From Acinetobacter variabilis (GTDB lineage: Bacteria > Pseudomonadota > Gammaproteobacteria > Pseudomonadales > Moraxellaceae), in NCBI RefSeq assembly GCF_000369625.1, contig NZ_KB850113.1, forward strand, positions 389,504 to 453,503: a DNA stretch of 64,000 nucleotides. Direction: 5' to 3'. Every line of letters starts with the position of its first letter. Position 1 is the first letter of the stretch. Below the pieces are notes generated by a model that ran no database searches, had not been told where the DNA came from, and saw only the letters and a list, made by a program, of their open reading frames with translations. The position numbers and the translations under genes were made by a program. Of this stretch, positions 25,675-35,063 are shown in pieces.

Positions 25675-26919
25675 ATGACACAATTGGCCGATTCCATCCA
25701 GATCCGTAATACCCAGTTTAAAAACCGTATCATTAAAGGTGCCATGAGTGAGGCATTGGCCAATGATGCAGGCCAACCTAATCAGGCCCATTTAAAGTTA
25801 TATGAAGCTTGGGCCAAAGGTGGTTTAGGCTGTGCGATTACAGGTAATGTCATGGTGGATTTTCGTGCCAAGAATGAACCCGGTGTAGTGGTAATAGAAA
25901 CTGAACGTGACCTGGAAAAGTTAAAAGCCTGGGCGAATGTCGGAAAACGTCATGGTATGGTACAACTGGTACAGTTATCTCACCCTGGACGTCAATGCCC
26001 AAAAGGCTTGAATAAAGAAACCGTAGCACCTTCAGCTGTACCTTTCAGTCCAGCACTGGTGATGAGTTTCGGTACGCCACGTGAACTGCGTGAATATGAA
26101 ATTTTAGATATTATCCAGCGCTTTGCGACTTCAGCTGCTATTTGTGAAAAGGCGGGATTTGAAGGCGTGCAGTTACATGGGGCACATGGTTACCTGATTA
26201 GCCAGTTTTTATCGCCACTGACCAATAAACGTCAAGACCAGTGGGGTGGTAGTATTGAAAACCGCAGTCGATTCTTGCTAGAAGCCTATAAGGCGGTACG
26301 TGCAGCAACTTCTGAAAATTTTGTTATTTCAGTGAAATTAAATTCGGCAGACTTCCAGCGCGGTGGCATTAGTGAAGAAGACGTTATTTATGTTTTTAAG
26401 GCGATGGATGCAGCCGGGATCGATATTATTGAAGTTTCTGGCGGAACCTATGAAGCACCCGCAATGGCTGGGGTAAAAGCAGAGAAACGTAAAGCATCAA
26501 CAGTTGCCCGCGAAGCCTATTTCCTTGACTTTGCCGAAAAGATCCGTCAGGAAGTTAATTGTCATTTGATGGTAACGGGAGGCTTCCGTACCGCAACAGG
26601 TATGAATGCAGCCCTAGATAGTGGCGCATGTGATTTTGTCGGTATTGCACGTCCATTTGCAGTCGAGCCTGATCTGGGTAACCGTCTGGTTGCAGGACAG
26701 GATGTACGTTATGCAGTGGAGAAAATTAAAACTGGTATTCCAATGATCGATAAGATGGCGATTATGGAAATCATCTGGTATGCCGCGCAATTTAAAGAAA
26801 TTGCCAAAGGTAATCGACCAAATCCAAAACTGTCGCCTTTAAAGGTATTTTTAAATTACGTAAAAGGTAATGTGAAAGCTGTGATTAAAGGTCAGATCAA
26901 TTCACGTAAATCGGCTTAA
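25675..26919 (+). CDS. NADH:flavin oxidoreductase / Old Yellow Enzyme family
   Basis: 414 aa, an FMN-binding TIM barrel. It shows KNRIIKGAMSEALAN, the substrate-site region VQLSHPGRQ, GVQLHGAHGYLISQFLSPLTNKR (the conserved His pair and phosphate-binding loop), NRSRFLLEAY and FVGIARPFAVEPDL. These enzymes reduce activated C=C bonds (enones, nitro compounds) with NAD(P)H. The C-terminal 60 residues form an extra basic segment. A palindromic operator overlaps its promoter and a terminator follows, so it is a single-gene unit. The natural substrate is unknown. Confidence 0.88.
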   Translation: MTQLADSIQIRNTQFKNRIIKGAMSEALANDAGQPNQAHLKLYEAWAKGGLGCAITGNVMVDFRAKNEPGVVVIETERDLEKLKAWANVGKRHGMVQLVQLSHPGRQCPKGLNKETVAPSAVPFSPALVMSFGTPRELREYEILDIIQRFATSAAICEKAGFEGVQLHGAHGYLISQFLSPLTNKRQDQWGGSIENRSRFLLEAYKAVRAATSENFVISVKLNSADFQRGGISEEDVIYVFKAMDAAGIDIIEVSGGTYEAPAMAGVKAEKRKASTVAREAYFLDFAEKIRQEVNCHLMVTGGFRTATGMNAALDSGACDFVGIARPFAVEPDLGNRLVAGQDVRYAVEKIKTGIPMIDKMAIMEIIWYAAQFKEIAKGNRPNPKLSPLKVFLNYVKGNVKAVIKGQINSRKSA

Positions 26920-26940
26920 TGTGCATAATGTATTGAAGCA

Positions 26941-26971
26941 AAAACAGGGCATATACAATGCCCTGTTTTTT
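26941..26971. terminator. Bidirectional terminator
   Basis: AAAACAGGGCAT-ATACA-ATGCCCTGTTTTTT hairpin between two convergent genes. Confidence 0.88.
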
Positions 26972-26984
26972 ATGAATGATCTTT

Positions 26985-28406
26985 CTAAGAATAAGTCATG
27001 GCTTGGGTCTGGAAAGGGAAGAGCAGCTGGGAAAGCTGACGTGTTGCCCACAAGCCTACTTCCTGATGATGCATATGCGGTGCTACATAAGGAATCAATA
27101 AATCAATCTTTTGTTCGGCAGCGGCACAGCGATTCAGACGACTTTTCAGCTGATGGATCTGTTGCTGGTCAATACGGTTCAGCACTGGTTCCATCTGGTT
27201 ATGTACTTGAGATCTGCTACGTGATGACAGACGAGCAGCTAAAGTCTCACCTTGAATCCAGTCTTTAATAATTTGTTTTTCAGTCGCATTAAATACACCA
27301 AACATTTTGCCATCTGGATCATCAATCATTTTCCAGAAACGGCTTTGTTCTACAGGTGCATCTTTTACAATCCAGCCTTTTTCAATCATGACTTTCAGGA
27401 AATCCGCAATCTGTGCCGGATCGGATAACCATTCATTAATGGTCTTGCCACTAAACTGGCATTTCTGGTTATGGATATATTGTCCAATCAGCGCTTTGTT
27501 CTGGAACACTTTCAAAGCCAGTTTTTCAGTATCCAGTTGCTTGATGATCTGGGCAGAACTTTTGCCAATGTCATTCAGCACATAACCTTTTTTAATCAGG
27601 TCTAAATACTGGGCAGGATCTTCAGCGAGTGCATACTGATCTAAATACGCTTGCAGAGATTTTTGTGCATGACCGTTGTGAGCATTATCAATGGTAATGT
27701 GTACATTGAAATAATGTGGATCAATACCGAGTTCAGACAGCTCATAATTGGTAATTAACAAGTGTAAGGGCAGTTGCTCATAACCCAGATTGAAACCAAT
27801 CACTAGCGGCAGATATTCTGGCGGCGCATAGGCCAGAGCCAACTGGACAGCCGCCTGTTCATAGTAACTGGCATCCAGCTGTTCAGTATAACTGTTCAGC
27901 TCATAATGATTCAGCAAGTCCTGATACATGGTGACATGATTGGCACGAGTATGACCCATGCCCAGTTCTTCCAGATAGATATAAATCAGGTCTTGGGTTT
28001 CCGGACGATTCCAGTTTTGCACAGTTGAATACAACCATGAGCCGTCTACCAGTTTTACAGGTGCGACTTTGGCCAAGAACTCAAATGCATGTGAAACAGT
28101 CGGGAAGTATTCACGTCCTTGCTGCTGTTTACGCCGTTCTACATACGACTGGAAAATTGCGCAGGTTTGATGGTGCTGTTCCAGAAAATGTTGCTCTACA
28201 TGTCTGGGTTGATCCAGCCATTCCAATCCAGCCACATCAACTTGATGGATTAAATCTCTTAAATAGTTCTCGGCCTGTTCGGTCTTTACTGTCGTCGAAA
28301 TCTGTTGATCTTGAAAGAAGTTGACCCAATCTTTAAAGTTATTAAATTGATGATTATGATTTTTAATAGATGATTCAGGCGAACTTAACTTTGTACTGAC
28401 GAACAT
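26985..28406 (-). CDS. Haem-oxygenase-like di-iron (HDO) family protein
   Basis: 473 aa, soluble and largely helical. The second half carries the iron-containing redox enzyme pattern: YIYLEELGMGHTRANHV (Glu and His ligands, about residues 150-165) and YFNVHITIDNAHNGHAQ (Asp and two His, about residues 235-250). This is the Haem_oxygenas_2 / HDO superfamily. Known members use a non-haem di-iron centre to oxidise or cleave amino-acid-like or fatty-acid substrates, including natural-product assembly. The long N-terminal extension and C-terminal helical part are not recognised. It is transcribed alone. The reaction cannot be inferred from context. Confidence 0.72.
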   Translation of the reverse strand: MFVSTKLSSPESSIKNHNHQFNNFKDWVNFFQDQQISTTVKTEQAENYLRDLIHQVDVAGLEWLDQPRHVEQHFLEQHHQTCAIFQSYVERRKQQQGREYFPTVSHAFEFLAKVAPVKLVDGSWLYSTVQNWNRPETQDLIYIYLEELGMGHTRANHVTMYQDLLNHYELNSYTEQLDASYYEQAAVQLALAYAPPEYLPLVIGFNLGYEQLPLHLLITNYELSELGIDPHYFNVHITIDNAHNGHAQKSLQAYLDQYALAEDPAQYLDLIKKGYVLNDIGKSSAQIIKQLDTEKLALKVFQNKALIGQYIHNQKCQFSGKTINEWLSDPAQIADFLKVMIEKGWIVKDAPVEQSRFWKMIDDPDGKMFGVFNATEKQIIKDWIQGETLAARLSSRSRSQVHNQMEPVLNRIDQQQIHQLKSRLNRCAAAEQKIDLLIPYVAPHMHHQEVGLWATRQLSQLLFPFQTQAMTYS

Positions 28407-28640
28407 AATCTGATCCTTGCAGATATATTATGCTTTCTACCTTAATGGCATGCTTATACCACCGGTGTTGATTTTTTGTTCGGATTTATAGTGCGATTGC
28501 TGTAAATGAGAATGAATGGATAACGAGTTGAAGAGAAATGTAAAAGAATAAGATTTTTGAATGAATTATTTATAAACAAATAAAATTGCAATCGAGACAA
28601 TTTGATCAAACATTAAAAAACAGGAATGAAGGAACATGCA

Positions 28641-28676
28641 ATAAAAAAGCCCAAGTCATCATGCTTGGGCTTTTTT
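28641..28676 (-). terminator. Terminator after the tRNA-Glu triplet
   Basis: AAAAAAGCCCAAG-CATGATGA-CTTGGGCTTTTTT on the minus strand, about 35 bases past the 3' end of the last tRNA-Glu. It closes the hydrolase/tRNA transcription unit. Confidence 0.88.
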
Positions 28677-28709
28677 ATGAGAAGTTAATTAAATTAACCA
28701 TCTCGAATA

Positions 28710-28785
28710 TGGCGTCCCTACGGGGATTCGAACCCCGGTTACCGCCGTGAAAGGGCGATGTCCTAGGCCTCTAGACGATAGGGAC
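28710..28785 (-). tRNA. tRNA-Glu (TTC), copy 1 of 5
   Basis: Read on the minus strand it starts GTCCCTATCGTCTAGAGGCC, has anticodon TTC in the CCTTTCACG loop, a GGTTCGAATCC T-arm and an encoded CCA. It decodes GAA/GAG. Identical to the four other copies in this window. Confidence 0.97.
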
Positions 28786-28830
28786 AGTATAGAAGTGATA
28801 TTTTAAACCAGAACTTTTGATTTGAAGTAA

Positions 28831-28906
28831 TGGCGTCCCTACGGGGATTCGAACCCCGGTTACCGCCGTGAAAGGGCGATGTCCTAGGCCTCTAGACGAT
28901 AGGGAC
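28831..28906 (-). tRNA. tRNA-Glu (TTC), copy 2 of 5
   Basis: Identical 76-base gene with encoded CCA, 45 bases upstream (minus strand) of copy 1. The short spacer indicates a common precursor transcript. Confidence 0.97.
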
Positions 28907-28930
28907 TTAATAAAATATTACTTCTGAAAT

Positions 28931-29006
28931 TGGCGTCCCTACGGGGATTCGAACCCCGGTTACCGCCGTGAAAGGGCGATGTCCTAGGCCTCTAGACGAT
29001 AGGGAC
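28931..29006 (-). tRNA. tRNA-Glu (TTC), copy 3 of 5
   Basis: Identical gene, 24 bases upstream of copy 2. It is the first tRNA of the triplet in transcription order and lies 131 bases after the stop of the hydrolase gene at 29138. Confidence 0.97.
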
Positions 29007-29137
29007 GTTTCAGAGGTGGGCGTATATTAGGGTGAAAACAGGGGGGTGTCAAACGCTTTTCCAGAGTTTTTTGGAATTTTTCTTTTGAGTGCATAAATTT
29101 AAAACAATATTAGTAGAATACTTGAAAAATGCCGGAT

Positions 29138-30049
29138 TTAAGCCGGATTTTTAAGTAATTCCAGAATAGCTTCAACGACCTGCGGATGCAGTAAATAGCC
29201 AGTAATGTCATGTGGCCGGTGAATATGTGTACGAATGCCATGATTGATGATTTCAGGTTCAAACTTGAATGGCGGTTGAGTAAGCGGAATGGCAGTAAGA
29301 TAATCATCCGTTGAATAGAAATTGATCCAGTCGCCTTTAATTGCCTGAGGTCGTACCACTGGCTGTGCCAGGCTGGATTGAATCACTTGGAAGGCTAATG
29401 GTGAACCTAGAGTAATAAAACGCTGTACATTCAGTTCAGGGTGCTGGATGAGATGATTATAGGCAATCACACTTCCTAAAGAATGAGCAATGACAATGCA
29501 GGGTTTGCGACCACTCAGTTGTCGGGCAATCCGTTCATGTACCTCTCTCATGAAATCAGGGTTATCGAGATAAAGATAAGTTTCAATCAGAAATCTCTGC
29601 AATAGAGTGCGATGCAGAGTGGGAAAATAATTGAGTAATAAGGCAAAATCCCGAAGCGCCACATTCCTGCCGAGAGCGGTAAAATAATTGAATTTCTGTC
29701 TGAAATCCATGGTGTCACTTGAACCGGGTTGGGAAAAATCGGTAATTGTGGGCCTACGCCAGCCAGGACGTGGAACAGGGGCGGGAAGCTGAGGTTGAGC
29801 TGGCTTGCGAAAAGGAAAGCTGGGCCATTCCTGTGGTATCAGGGTGCCGGCTTCTAGAATATTGCGGACGTTATAACGTGAAAGCAGATCCCCATAAAAT
29901 GGAATACGAATGTGACGTTTTAAATAGCTAAATCTGGCATCTTGTTGGTGTTTGCGCATCCCTTTTTGAAGTATATGGAGCCAGCGCTGGCGGATGGAGG
30001 CAGCGCTATGATGTTGCTGATTCATTCCATGAATAAAAATAACTTTCAT
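29138..30049 (-). CDS. Alpha/beta hydrolase of the lipase/PGAP1-like type, paralogue A
   Basis: About 303 aa, cytosolic, no signal peptide. It opens MKVIFIHGMNQ (oxyanion region HGM), has the nucleophile elbow IAHSLGSVIAYNHL around residue 195, RFITLGSPLAF, an Asp in INFYSTDDYLTAIPL and a late His in HRPHDITGYL. This completes a Ser-Asp-His triad. The central 60 residues are Pro/Arg-rich and vary between the two paralogues. GTG two codons upstream is an alternative start; ATG was chosen. Substrate unknown; the closest general group is lipase-like serine esterases. It is followed by three tRNA-Glu genes. Confidence 0.78.
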   Translation of the reverse strand: MKVIFIHGMNQQHHSAASIRQRWLHILQKGMRKHQQDARFSYLKRHIRIPFYGDLLSRYNVRNILEAGTLIPQEWPSFPFRKPAQPQLPAPVPRPGWRRPTITDFSQPGSSDTMDFRQKFNYFTALGRNVALRDFALLLNYFPTLHRTLLQRFLIETYLYLDNPDFMREVHERIARQLSGRKPCIVIAHSLGSVIAYNHLIQHPELNVQRFITLGSPLAFQVIQSSLAQPVVRPQAIKGDWINFYSTDDYLTAIPLTQPPFKFEPEIINHGIRTHIHRPHDITGYLLHPQVVEAILELLKNPA

Positions 30050-30297
30050 CGACACCCCACTGAGTTCGATAGAATTATATTTACAGTATAGAAAAAATTA
30101 ACGTAGCAAAAGCAGCGCTTTTTGTGGTGTTAATGTGTAAATTATCTTTGATAAAACAATAATTAACAGACATATGTATATTTATAAAAAAGTCATAAAT
30201 AAACCAGAAAATGAGTAGGTATGGATAAAGAATTTGACTCAGCAGAAAAATAGTACAAAGAAAATATTAGAATTAAATCTGTAAATTGAGATGCTTT

Positions 30298-31191
30298 TTA
30301 GAGTAATTCCAGCAGGGCTTCGATGACTTCCGGATGCTGGACATAGCCATCAATATCATGCGGATGATACATTGAAGTACGAATCTCCCGATTGATAATT
30401 GCAGGCTGAAACTGAAAAGGCGGTTCTGATAATGGAAAGGCAGTTAAAAAGTCATCACTGCAATAAAAATTAATCCAGTCACCTTTAATAGCTTCTGGCC
30501 GGTGAACAGGCTGTGGCAAATGTTCCTGAATGACCCGGAAAGCCATTGGTGATCCCATACTGATAAAACGCTGTACATTCAGTTCTGGATGCAGAAGCAG
30601 ATAATGATAGGCAATCACACTTCCTAAGGAATGAGCTATCAGGATACAGGGTTTATCGCCATGCAGTTGCTGGCCAATTCGCTGATGCACCTGCTGCATG
30701 AATGTGAAATTTGCCAGATAAGAATAGGTTTCAATCAGAAATTTTTTGATCAGCGTATCATGCAGGCGAGGGAAATGATTCAGTAAGATCACAAAATCCC
30801 GTAATAGAGTATTCCGGCTCAAAGTACTAATAAACTTCACCTTCTGGTTAAAGGTCATGGCATCCTCAACCTTTAGCTCGGGAATTTCACAAATTTCAGG
30901 TGAATATTGATTGAGATGGGGTGGTGGTGGCTGGGATTTAACTGGCTGATGGAAGGGAAAGCGAGGCCAGTCTTGTGGCATCAAGGTGCTGGCATTTAGC
31001 ACATTATGTAAATGATGACGGGACAGTAAGTCACCATAAAAAGGAATACGAACATGTCGTTTCAGATAAGCAAAACGTGCCTGTTGATGTGACTGTTCCA
31101 GACCATGTTTTAGCAGACTGAGCCAGCGTTGACGCAGGGAAGCAGAGCTGAATTTCTGCTTGTTCATGCCATGAATATAAATAATTTTCAT
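30298..31191 (-). CDS. Alpha/beta hydrolase of the lipase/PGAP1-like type, paralogue B
   Basis: About 297 aa, a clear tandem paralogue of the downstream hydrolase. Both share the MKxIxIHGMN opening, LKRHxRIPFYGDLLSR, AHSLGSVIAY, the DDxLTAxPL Asp region and HPHDIDGY with the late His. Even the bases around the start (GTGTCGATGAAA) are the same. The central segment (KSQPPPPHLN) differs strongly. A 250-base spacer with no recognisable gene separates the two. It lies just downstream of permease A and its terminator. Confidence 0.78.
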   Translation of the reverse strand: MKIIYIHGMNKQKFSSASLRQRWLSLLKHGLEQSHQQARFAYLKRHVRIPFYGDLLSRHHLHNVLNASTLMPQDWPRFPFHQPVKSQPPPPHLNQYSPEICEIPELKVEDAMTFNQKVKFISTLSRNTLLRDFVILLNHFPRLHDTLIKKFLIETYSYLANFTFMQQVHQRIGQQLHGDKPCILIAHSLGSVIAYHYLLLHPELNVQRFISMGSPMAFRVIQEHLPQPVHRPEAIKGDWINFYCSDDFLTAFPLSEPPFQFQPAIINREIRTSMYHPHDIDGYVQHPEVIEALLELL

Positions 31192-31230
31192 CGACACACC
31201 ACGCTGGCTGCCTAGAACATTTTAAGTATA

Positions 31231-31262
31231 AATAAAAAAGAGCAGCCGAAGCTGCTCTTTTA
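31231..31262 (-). terminator. Terminator after permease A
   Basis: AAAGAGCAGC-TTCG-GCTGCTCTTTTTT on the minus strand, 13 bases after the permease stop: a tight stem with a TTCG tetraloop. Confidence 0.9.
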
Positions 31263-31275
31263 GTCATTTTAATGT

Positions 31276-32697
31276 TTAAGCATTTTTGTGATAGAACTTG
31301 TAGTAGCTGGTATAGCACAGCGCGATAAACAGCAGACAGCCAAAGAAACTGATTCGCATGCTCGGATCAAACACCATACTGATACAGGTAATCAGACAGA
31401 AAAGAAAACCCAGGATCGGTACGATCGGGAACAATGGCGCAGCAAAATCAAGATCCTTCGCTGTTTTACCCTGTTTGTACCATTCACGGCGGAAGTTGAA
31501 CATGCTGAGACAGATGCTCATCCAGACCACTACCATGGTAAATGCTGCAATACCTAGCAAGTTAGTGAAGATGGTTTCCGGTGCGAACTGTTCAGACAGC
31601 AAACCAGGCATACCACCAATCATGGTGACAATGACTGCAATATAAGGTACACCACGCGCATTTAAGCGGGAAAATACTGCTGGTAACTGTTTGCTGTAAG
31701 CCAATGACCACATCATACGGGATGCAGCGAATAGACCTGAGTTAGCAGCAGACAGCAATGCTGTGATAATCACAAAGCGGATAATATCTTCAGCATAAGG
31801 AATACCGATATGCTGGAATACTGTCACGAATGGACTGCTACTGACACCTTCAGCTGCCAGACCTGCTTCCTGATGCGGAAGAAGGGAGGTCACCACAATA
31901 ATCGTACCTACAAAGAAAATCAGTAAGCGGAAAATTGCAGTATTAATCGCTTTTGGTACATTTTTGGCAGGATCTTTGGTTTCACCCGCAGCCACACCAA
32001 TCAGTTCTGTGCCAGAGAATGCAAAGTTTACAATCAGCATGGTTGTGAAGATTGGGAACAGACCTTCCGGGAACCAGCCTTGAGCTGTCAGGTTACTGAA
32101 TAGCGGAGCAGTTTCCTGTCCTTGATAGCTTACTACACCAAAAATAGCGAGTAGGCCAAGCAGGATAAAGGTCACGACAGTAACAACTTTAACCAGTGCC
32201 AGCCAGAATTCAGATTCAGCAAACCAGCGAGTGGAAATCATATTCAGTGCGAATACGAAAGCACCAAAAATCAACGTCCACATCCACATGGAGCTATCCG
32301 GGAACCATTCCTGCATTAATAAAGCTGCAGCGGTAAATTCAGTTCCCAAGGTCACTGACCAGGTCAGCCAGTATAGCCAGGTAATGGTGTAGCCAGTCCC
32401 TGGTCCAATATAGCGTTTGGCATAGGCGCCAAATGAGCCCGATTCGGGCATATGAACGGCAAGTTCACCCAGACATAGCATAACCATGTAAGCGATGATC
32501 CCGCCAAGGAGATAAGCAAGAATGGCACCTACAGGCCCCGTTTGTGCAATGACTTCACCCGACCCTAAAAATAGGCCTGTTCCGATTGCGCCGCCAAGCG
32601 AAATCATGACCAGATGTCGAGTACTCATAGCGCGTTTTAAAGGCGCAGAATTGCCCTGATGCGTAGCATCATTCGGAGATGAGTGCATAGGAGTCAA
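31276..32697 (-). CDS. Amino-acid permease, APC superfamily (MmuP/RocE-like), copy A
   Basis: 473 aa with about twelve transmembrane helices. The N-terminal AAT-family signature TRHLVMISLGGAIGTGLFLGSGEVI is present, with FTAAALLMQEWFPDSS, FAFSGTELIGVAAGETKDPAKNVPKAI and SAANSGLFAASRMMWSLA. This resembles S-methylmethionine permease MmuP and arginine/GABA permeases of the same branch; these import amino acids with protons. Specificity is not readable from the sequence. tRNA-Glu copy 4 lies about 100 bases upstream on the same strand and may share its transcript. Confidence 0.85.
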   Translation of the reverse strand: MTPMHSSPNDATHQGNSAPLKRAMSTRHLVMISLGGAIGTGLFLGSGEVIAQTGPVGAILAYLLGGIIAYMVMLCLGELAVHMPESGSFGAYAKRYIGPGTGYTITWLYWLTWSVTLGTEFTAAALLMQEWFPDSSMWMWTLIFGAFVFALNMISTRWFAESEFWLALVKVVTVVTFILLGLLAIFGVVSYQGQETAPLFSNLTAQGWFPEGLFPIFTTMLIVNFAFSGTELIGVAAGETKDPAKNVPKAINTAIFRLLIFFVGTIIVVTSLLPHQEAGLAAEGVSSSPFVTVFQHIGIPYAEDIIRFVIITALLSAANSGLFAASRMMWSLAYSKQLPAVFSRLNARGVPYIAVIVTMIGGMPGLLSEQFAPETIFTNLLGIAAFTMVVVWMSICLSMFNFRREWYKQGKTAKDLDFAAPLFPIVPILGFLFCLITCISMVFDPSMRISFFGCLLFIALCYTSYYKFYHKNA

Positions 32698-32797
32698 AAA
32701 ATAAGAGAATGAAGCGGGTTATTGTAGTGAAAAACTACAAATCTGCAACGTATTAATATGGATTATGTATAAGACTTGATCGTGTGCGATCAGATAA

Positions 32798-32873
32798 TGG
32801 CGTCCCTACGGGGATTCGAACCCCGGTTACCGCCGTGAAAGGGCGATGTCCTAGGCCTCTAGACGATAGGGAC
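32798..32873 (-). tRNA. tRNA-Glu (TTC), copy 4 of 5
   Basis: Identical to the other copies, with encoded CCA. It lies between the two permease genes, on the same strand and upstream of permease A. Confidence 0.97.
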
Positions 32874-33022
32874 GTTACGAGGTGAGGGCTATATTAAGGA
32901 CTAAGCCGGACTTTGTCAAAAGAGTTTTTACTAAAATGTATTTAACAGTTTAAACATTAGGCAAAACAAAAACTTTATTTTATTAATATGTTATTTTCTG
33001 AACGGATTTACCTGATATGAAA

Positions 33023-33053
33023 AAATAAACCCAATCGAAATTGGGTTTATTAA
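33023..33053 (-). terminator. Terminator after permease B
   Basis: AATAAACCCAA-TTTCG-ATTGGGTTTATT hairpin about 35 bases after the permease B stop. Confidence 0.75.
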
Positions 33054-33086
33054 AGAGAGAGAAAACTCTATACCGAAGTCTAAAAA

Positions 33087-34517
33087 TTAAGCTTTGTTAT
33101 GATAAAGCCAGTAGTAACTTGCATAGCATGCTGCCATAAACAATAAACAGCCAATAAAACCAGAGAGCATTTCAGGGTCAGCTGCCATACTCAGACCGGT
33201 TGCAGTACAAGTTACAAAACCTAGAATGGGAACTAAAGGGAACCAAGGTGTACGGAATTTTAGTTCAGAGACACTATGACCAGACTTCAGCCATTGGCGA
33301 CGGAAATTAAACTGGCTCCAGCAGATACTCATCCAGACAATCACCATGGTAAAAGCGGCCACGCCCATTAGGTTTTTAAAGATGACATCTGCACCAAACT
33401 GCTCAGAGAGCAGACCAGGCAAACCGCCAATCATGGTGACCCAGACTGCTACATAAGGCACGCCGGATTTACTGACTTTAGCAAACAGTCGCGGTAACTG
33501 GTTTTGTGAAGACAATGCCCACATCATACGTGAAGCTGCATAAAGGCCAGAGTTTGCAGTCGACAGCAGTGCAGTGATAATTACGAAACGGATAAAGTCT
33601 TCCGCATATGGAATACCCATTTGGGTAAACACGGATACAAACGGACTGCTGCTTAAGCCCCCATGACCACCGACCTGTAAACCCGCATCGGTATAAGTCA
33701 GCAGCGAGCTAATCACGATAATGGTCCCGACAAAGAAAATCATCAGACGCCATACCGCAGCATGAATCGCTTTCGGTACATTTTTCTCAGGATTTTCGGT
33801 TTCACCGGCAGCGATCCCGATCATCTCGGTACCATTGAAGGCAAAGTTCACGATTAGTAATGTGGTGAATAACGGAATTAAACCGTTTGGCAGCCAGCCA
33901 TGTTCAGTCAAATTATCGAACAGCGGTGCGGATTCATAACCTTGAAATGGAATGAAGCCAAATATACAACCAAAGCCCAGAATAATAAAAATCAGTACAG
34001 TCGCGACTTTCACCAGCGATAGCCAGAATTCTGATTCGGCAAAGGTACGGGTTGAGCTTAGATTGGAGAGCAGAACACCTGCAGCAAAGATCAATGTCCA
34101 TAACCAGATCGAAGTTTGCGGAAACCATTCCTGCATCAGAATCGCAGCGGCAGTAAATTCGGTACCCAAGGTGGCTGACCAGCCCAGCCAGTACATCCAG
34201 GACACCATATAGCCTGTACCCGGGCCAATATAATGGGTTGCAAAGGCACCAAAAGAACCAGACACAGGTAAATGTACGGCCAGTTCACCGAGGCAGAGCA
34301 TCACCATATAGGCAATCAAGCCGCCAATAATATAGGCAAGGACTGCACCAAGAGGACCAGCTTGAGAAATGACTTCACCAGAACCCATAAACAGGCCGGT
34401 ACCAATTGCGCCACCAAGGGAGAGCATGATCAGATGACGTGTGCCCATGGCACGTTTTAATGACGGAGTTTGACCCTCAACAGACGAATGCTCTGAAGGT
34501 GGAGAGGGAGATTGCAT
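33087..34517 (-). CDS. Amino-acid permease, APC superfamily (MmuP/RocE-like), copy B
   Basis: 476 aa, about twelve helices, strongly similar over its whole length to permease A. It shares TRHLIMLSLGGAIGTGLF, FTAAAILMQEWFPQTS, FAFNGTEMIGIAAGETENP, STANSGLYAASRMMWAL, and the same WFPLVPILGF region near the end. The two differ mostly in loops and in a Gly-rich insertion (QVGGHGGLSS). This is a tandem duplication with divergence, perhaps toward a different amino acid. The start MQSPSPPSEH follows CTCTCCTTTT on the complementary side, i.e. a strong AAGGAGAG ribosome-binding site. Confidence 0.85.
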   Translation of the reverse strand: MQSPSPPSEHSSVEGQTPSLKRAMGTRHLIMLSLGGAIGTGLFMGSGEVISQAGPLGAVLAYIIGGLIAYMVMLCLGELAVHLPVSGSFGAFATHYIGPGTGYMVSWMYWLGWSATLGTEFTAAAILMQEWFPQTSIWLWTLIFAAGVLLSNLSSTRTFAESEFWLSLVKVATVLIFIILGFGCIFGFIPFQGYESAPLFDNLTEHGWLPNGLIPLFTTLLIVNFAFNGTEMIGIAAGETENPEKNVPKAIHAAVWRLMIFFVGTIIVISSLLTYTDAGLQVGGHGGLSSSPFVSVFTQMGIPYAEDFIRFVIITALLSTANSGLYAASRMMWALSSQNQLPRLFAKVSKSGVPYVAVWVTMIGGLPGLLSEQFGADVIFKNLMGVAAFTMVIVWMSICWSQFNFRRQWLKSGHSVSELKFRTPWFPLVPILGFVTCTATGLSMAADPEMLSGFIGCLLFMAACYASYYWLYHNKA

Positions 34518-34649
34518 AGCTCAATTAAAAGGAGAGATGTAAAGAAAGTATTTTAGTTTTAATTATGTGAAATATCACATAAATTGGAATTTCCTCATAA
34601 AGTTATTTTTTTAATTTGAAAAATAAATATTTGCAAAGCCTCTTAAAAA

Positions 34650-34805
34650 CTAGTGATCTGGAGTCTGGTATTGCTCAGTCGGTGTTTTTTCAGCAGGCGT
34701 AGTTTCTGCTTGATTCTCAGCAGTTTTATCATCGCGACTAATCACATAAATATAAAGCGCTGAAGGTGCCAGAATGAGTAAAACAAGCAAGATTTTCTTT
34801 AGCAT
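34650..34805 (-). CDS. Small single-pass membrane protein, unknown
   Basis: 51 aa. Lys-Lys then a hydrophobic helix (ILLVLLILAPSALYIYVI), followed by a short acidic, Thr/Glu/Pro-rich tail (ENQAETTPAEKTPTEQ). This is the layout of small inner-membrane or exported peptides with one N-terminal helix. The frame is clean and codon use is like that of neighbours, but no strong ribosome-binding site is visible. It lies between tRNA-Glu copy 5 and permease B, on the same strand. I do not recognise the family. Confidence 0.55.
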   Translation of the reverse strand: MLKKILLVLLILAPSALYIYVISRDDKTAENQAETTPAEKTPTEQYQTPDH

Positions 34806-34967
34806 GGGAAAATTGATCAAAACCTAACATCAACTTGATTATAGCCTAAGCAAACGAGAAAGTGCACCAAACTCAGTCATGCGGAATTTATAACAATAGG
34901 ATTGAAAGCAATAATAAGAAAAAGAGTTTTCTTGGAAAAAATGAAAGAAGAGTGGGGGTAAATAAGA

Positions 34968-35043
34968 TGGCGTCCCTACGGGGATTCGAACCCCGGTTAC
35001 CGCCGTGAAAGGGCGATGTCCTAGGCCTCTAGACGATAGGGAC
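34968..35043 (-). tRNA. tRNA-Glu (TTC), copy 5 of 5
   Basis: Identical to the other copies, with encoded CCA. Its 5' end is only about 20 bases after the stop codon of rnt on the same strand, so it is probably cut from the pyrC-rnt message. Confidence 0.97.
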
Positions 35044-35063
35044 GTTTAGAAGATGGCGGTATC

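Noticed and set aside
26921..27268. 115-codon plus-strand frame after the Old Yellow Enzyme gene
   Set aside because: It includes the terminator hairpin and then overlaps the end of the HDO gene in antisense.
28710..29006. CRISPR-like array (regular 76-base repeats)
   Set aside because: The repeats fold as tRNA-Glu with anticodon TTC and CCA ends; spacers are short and unequal.
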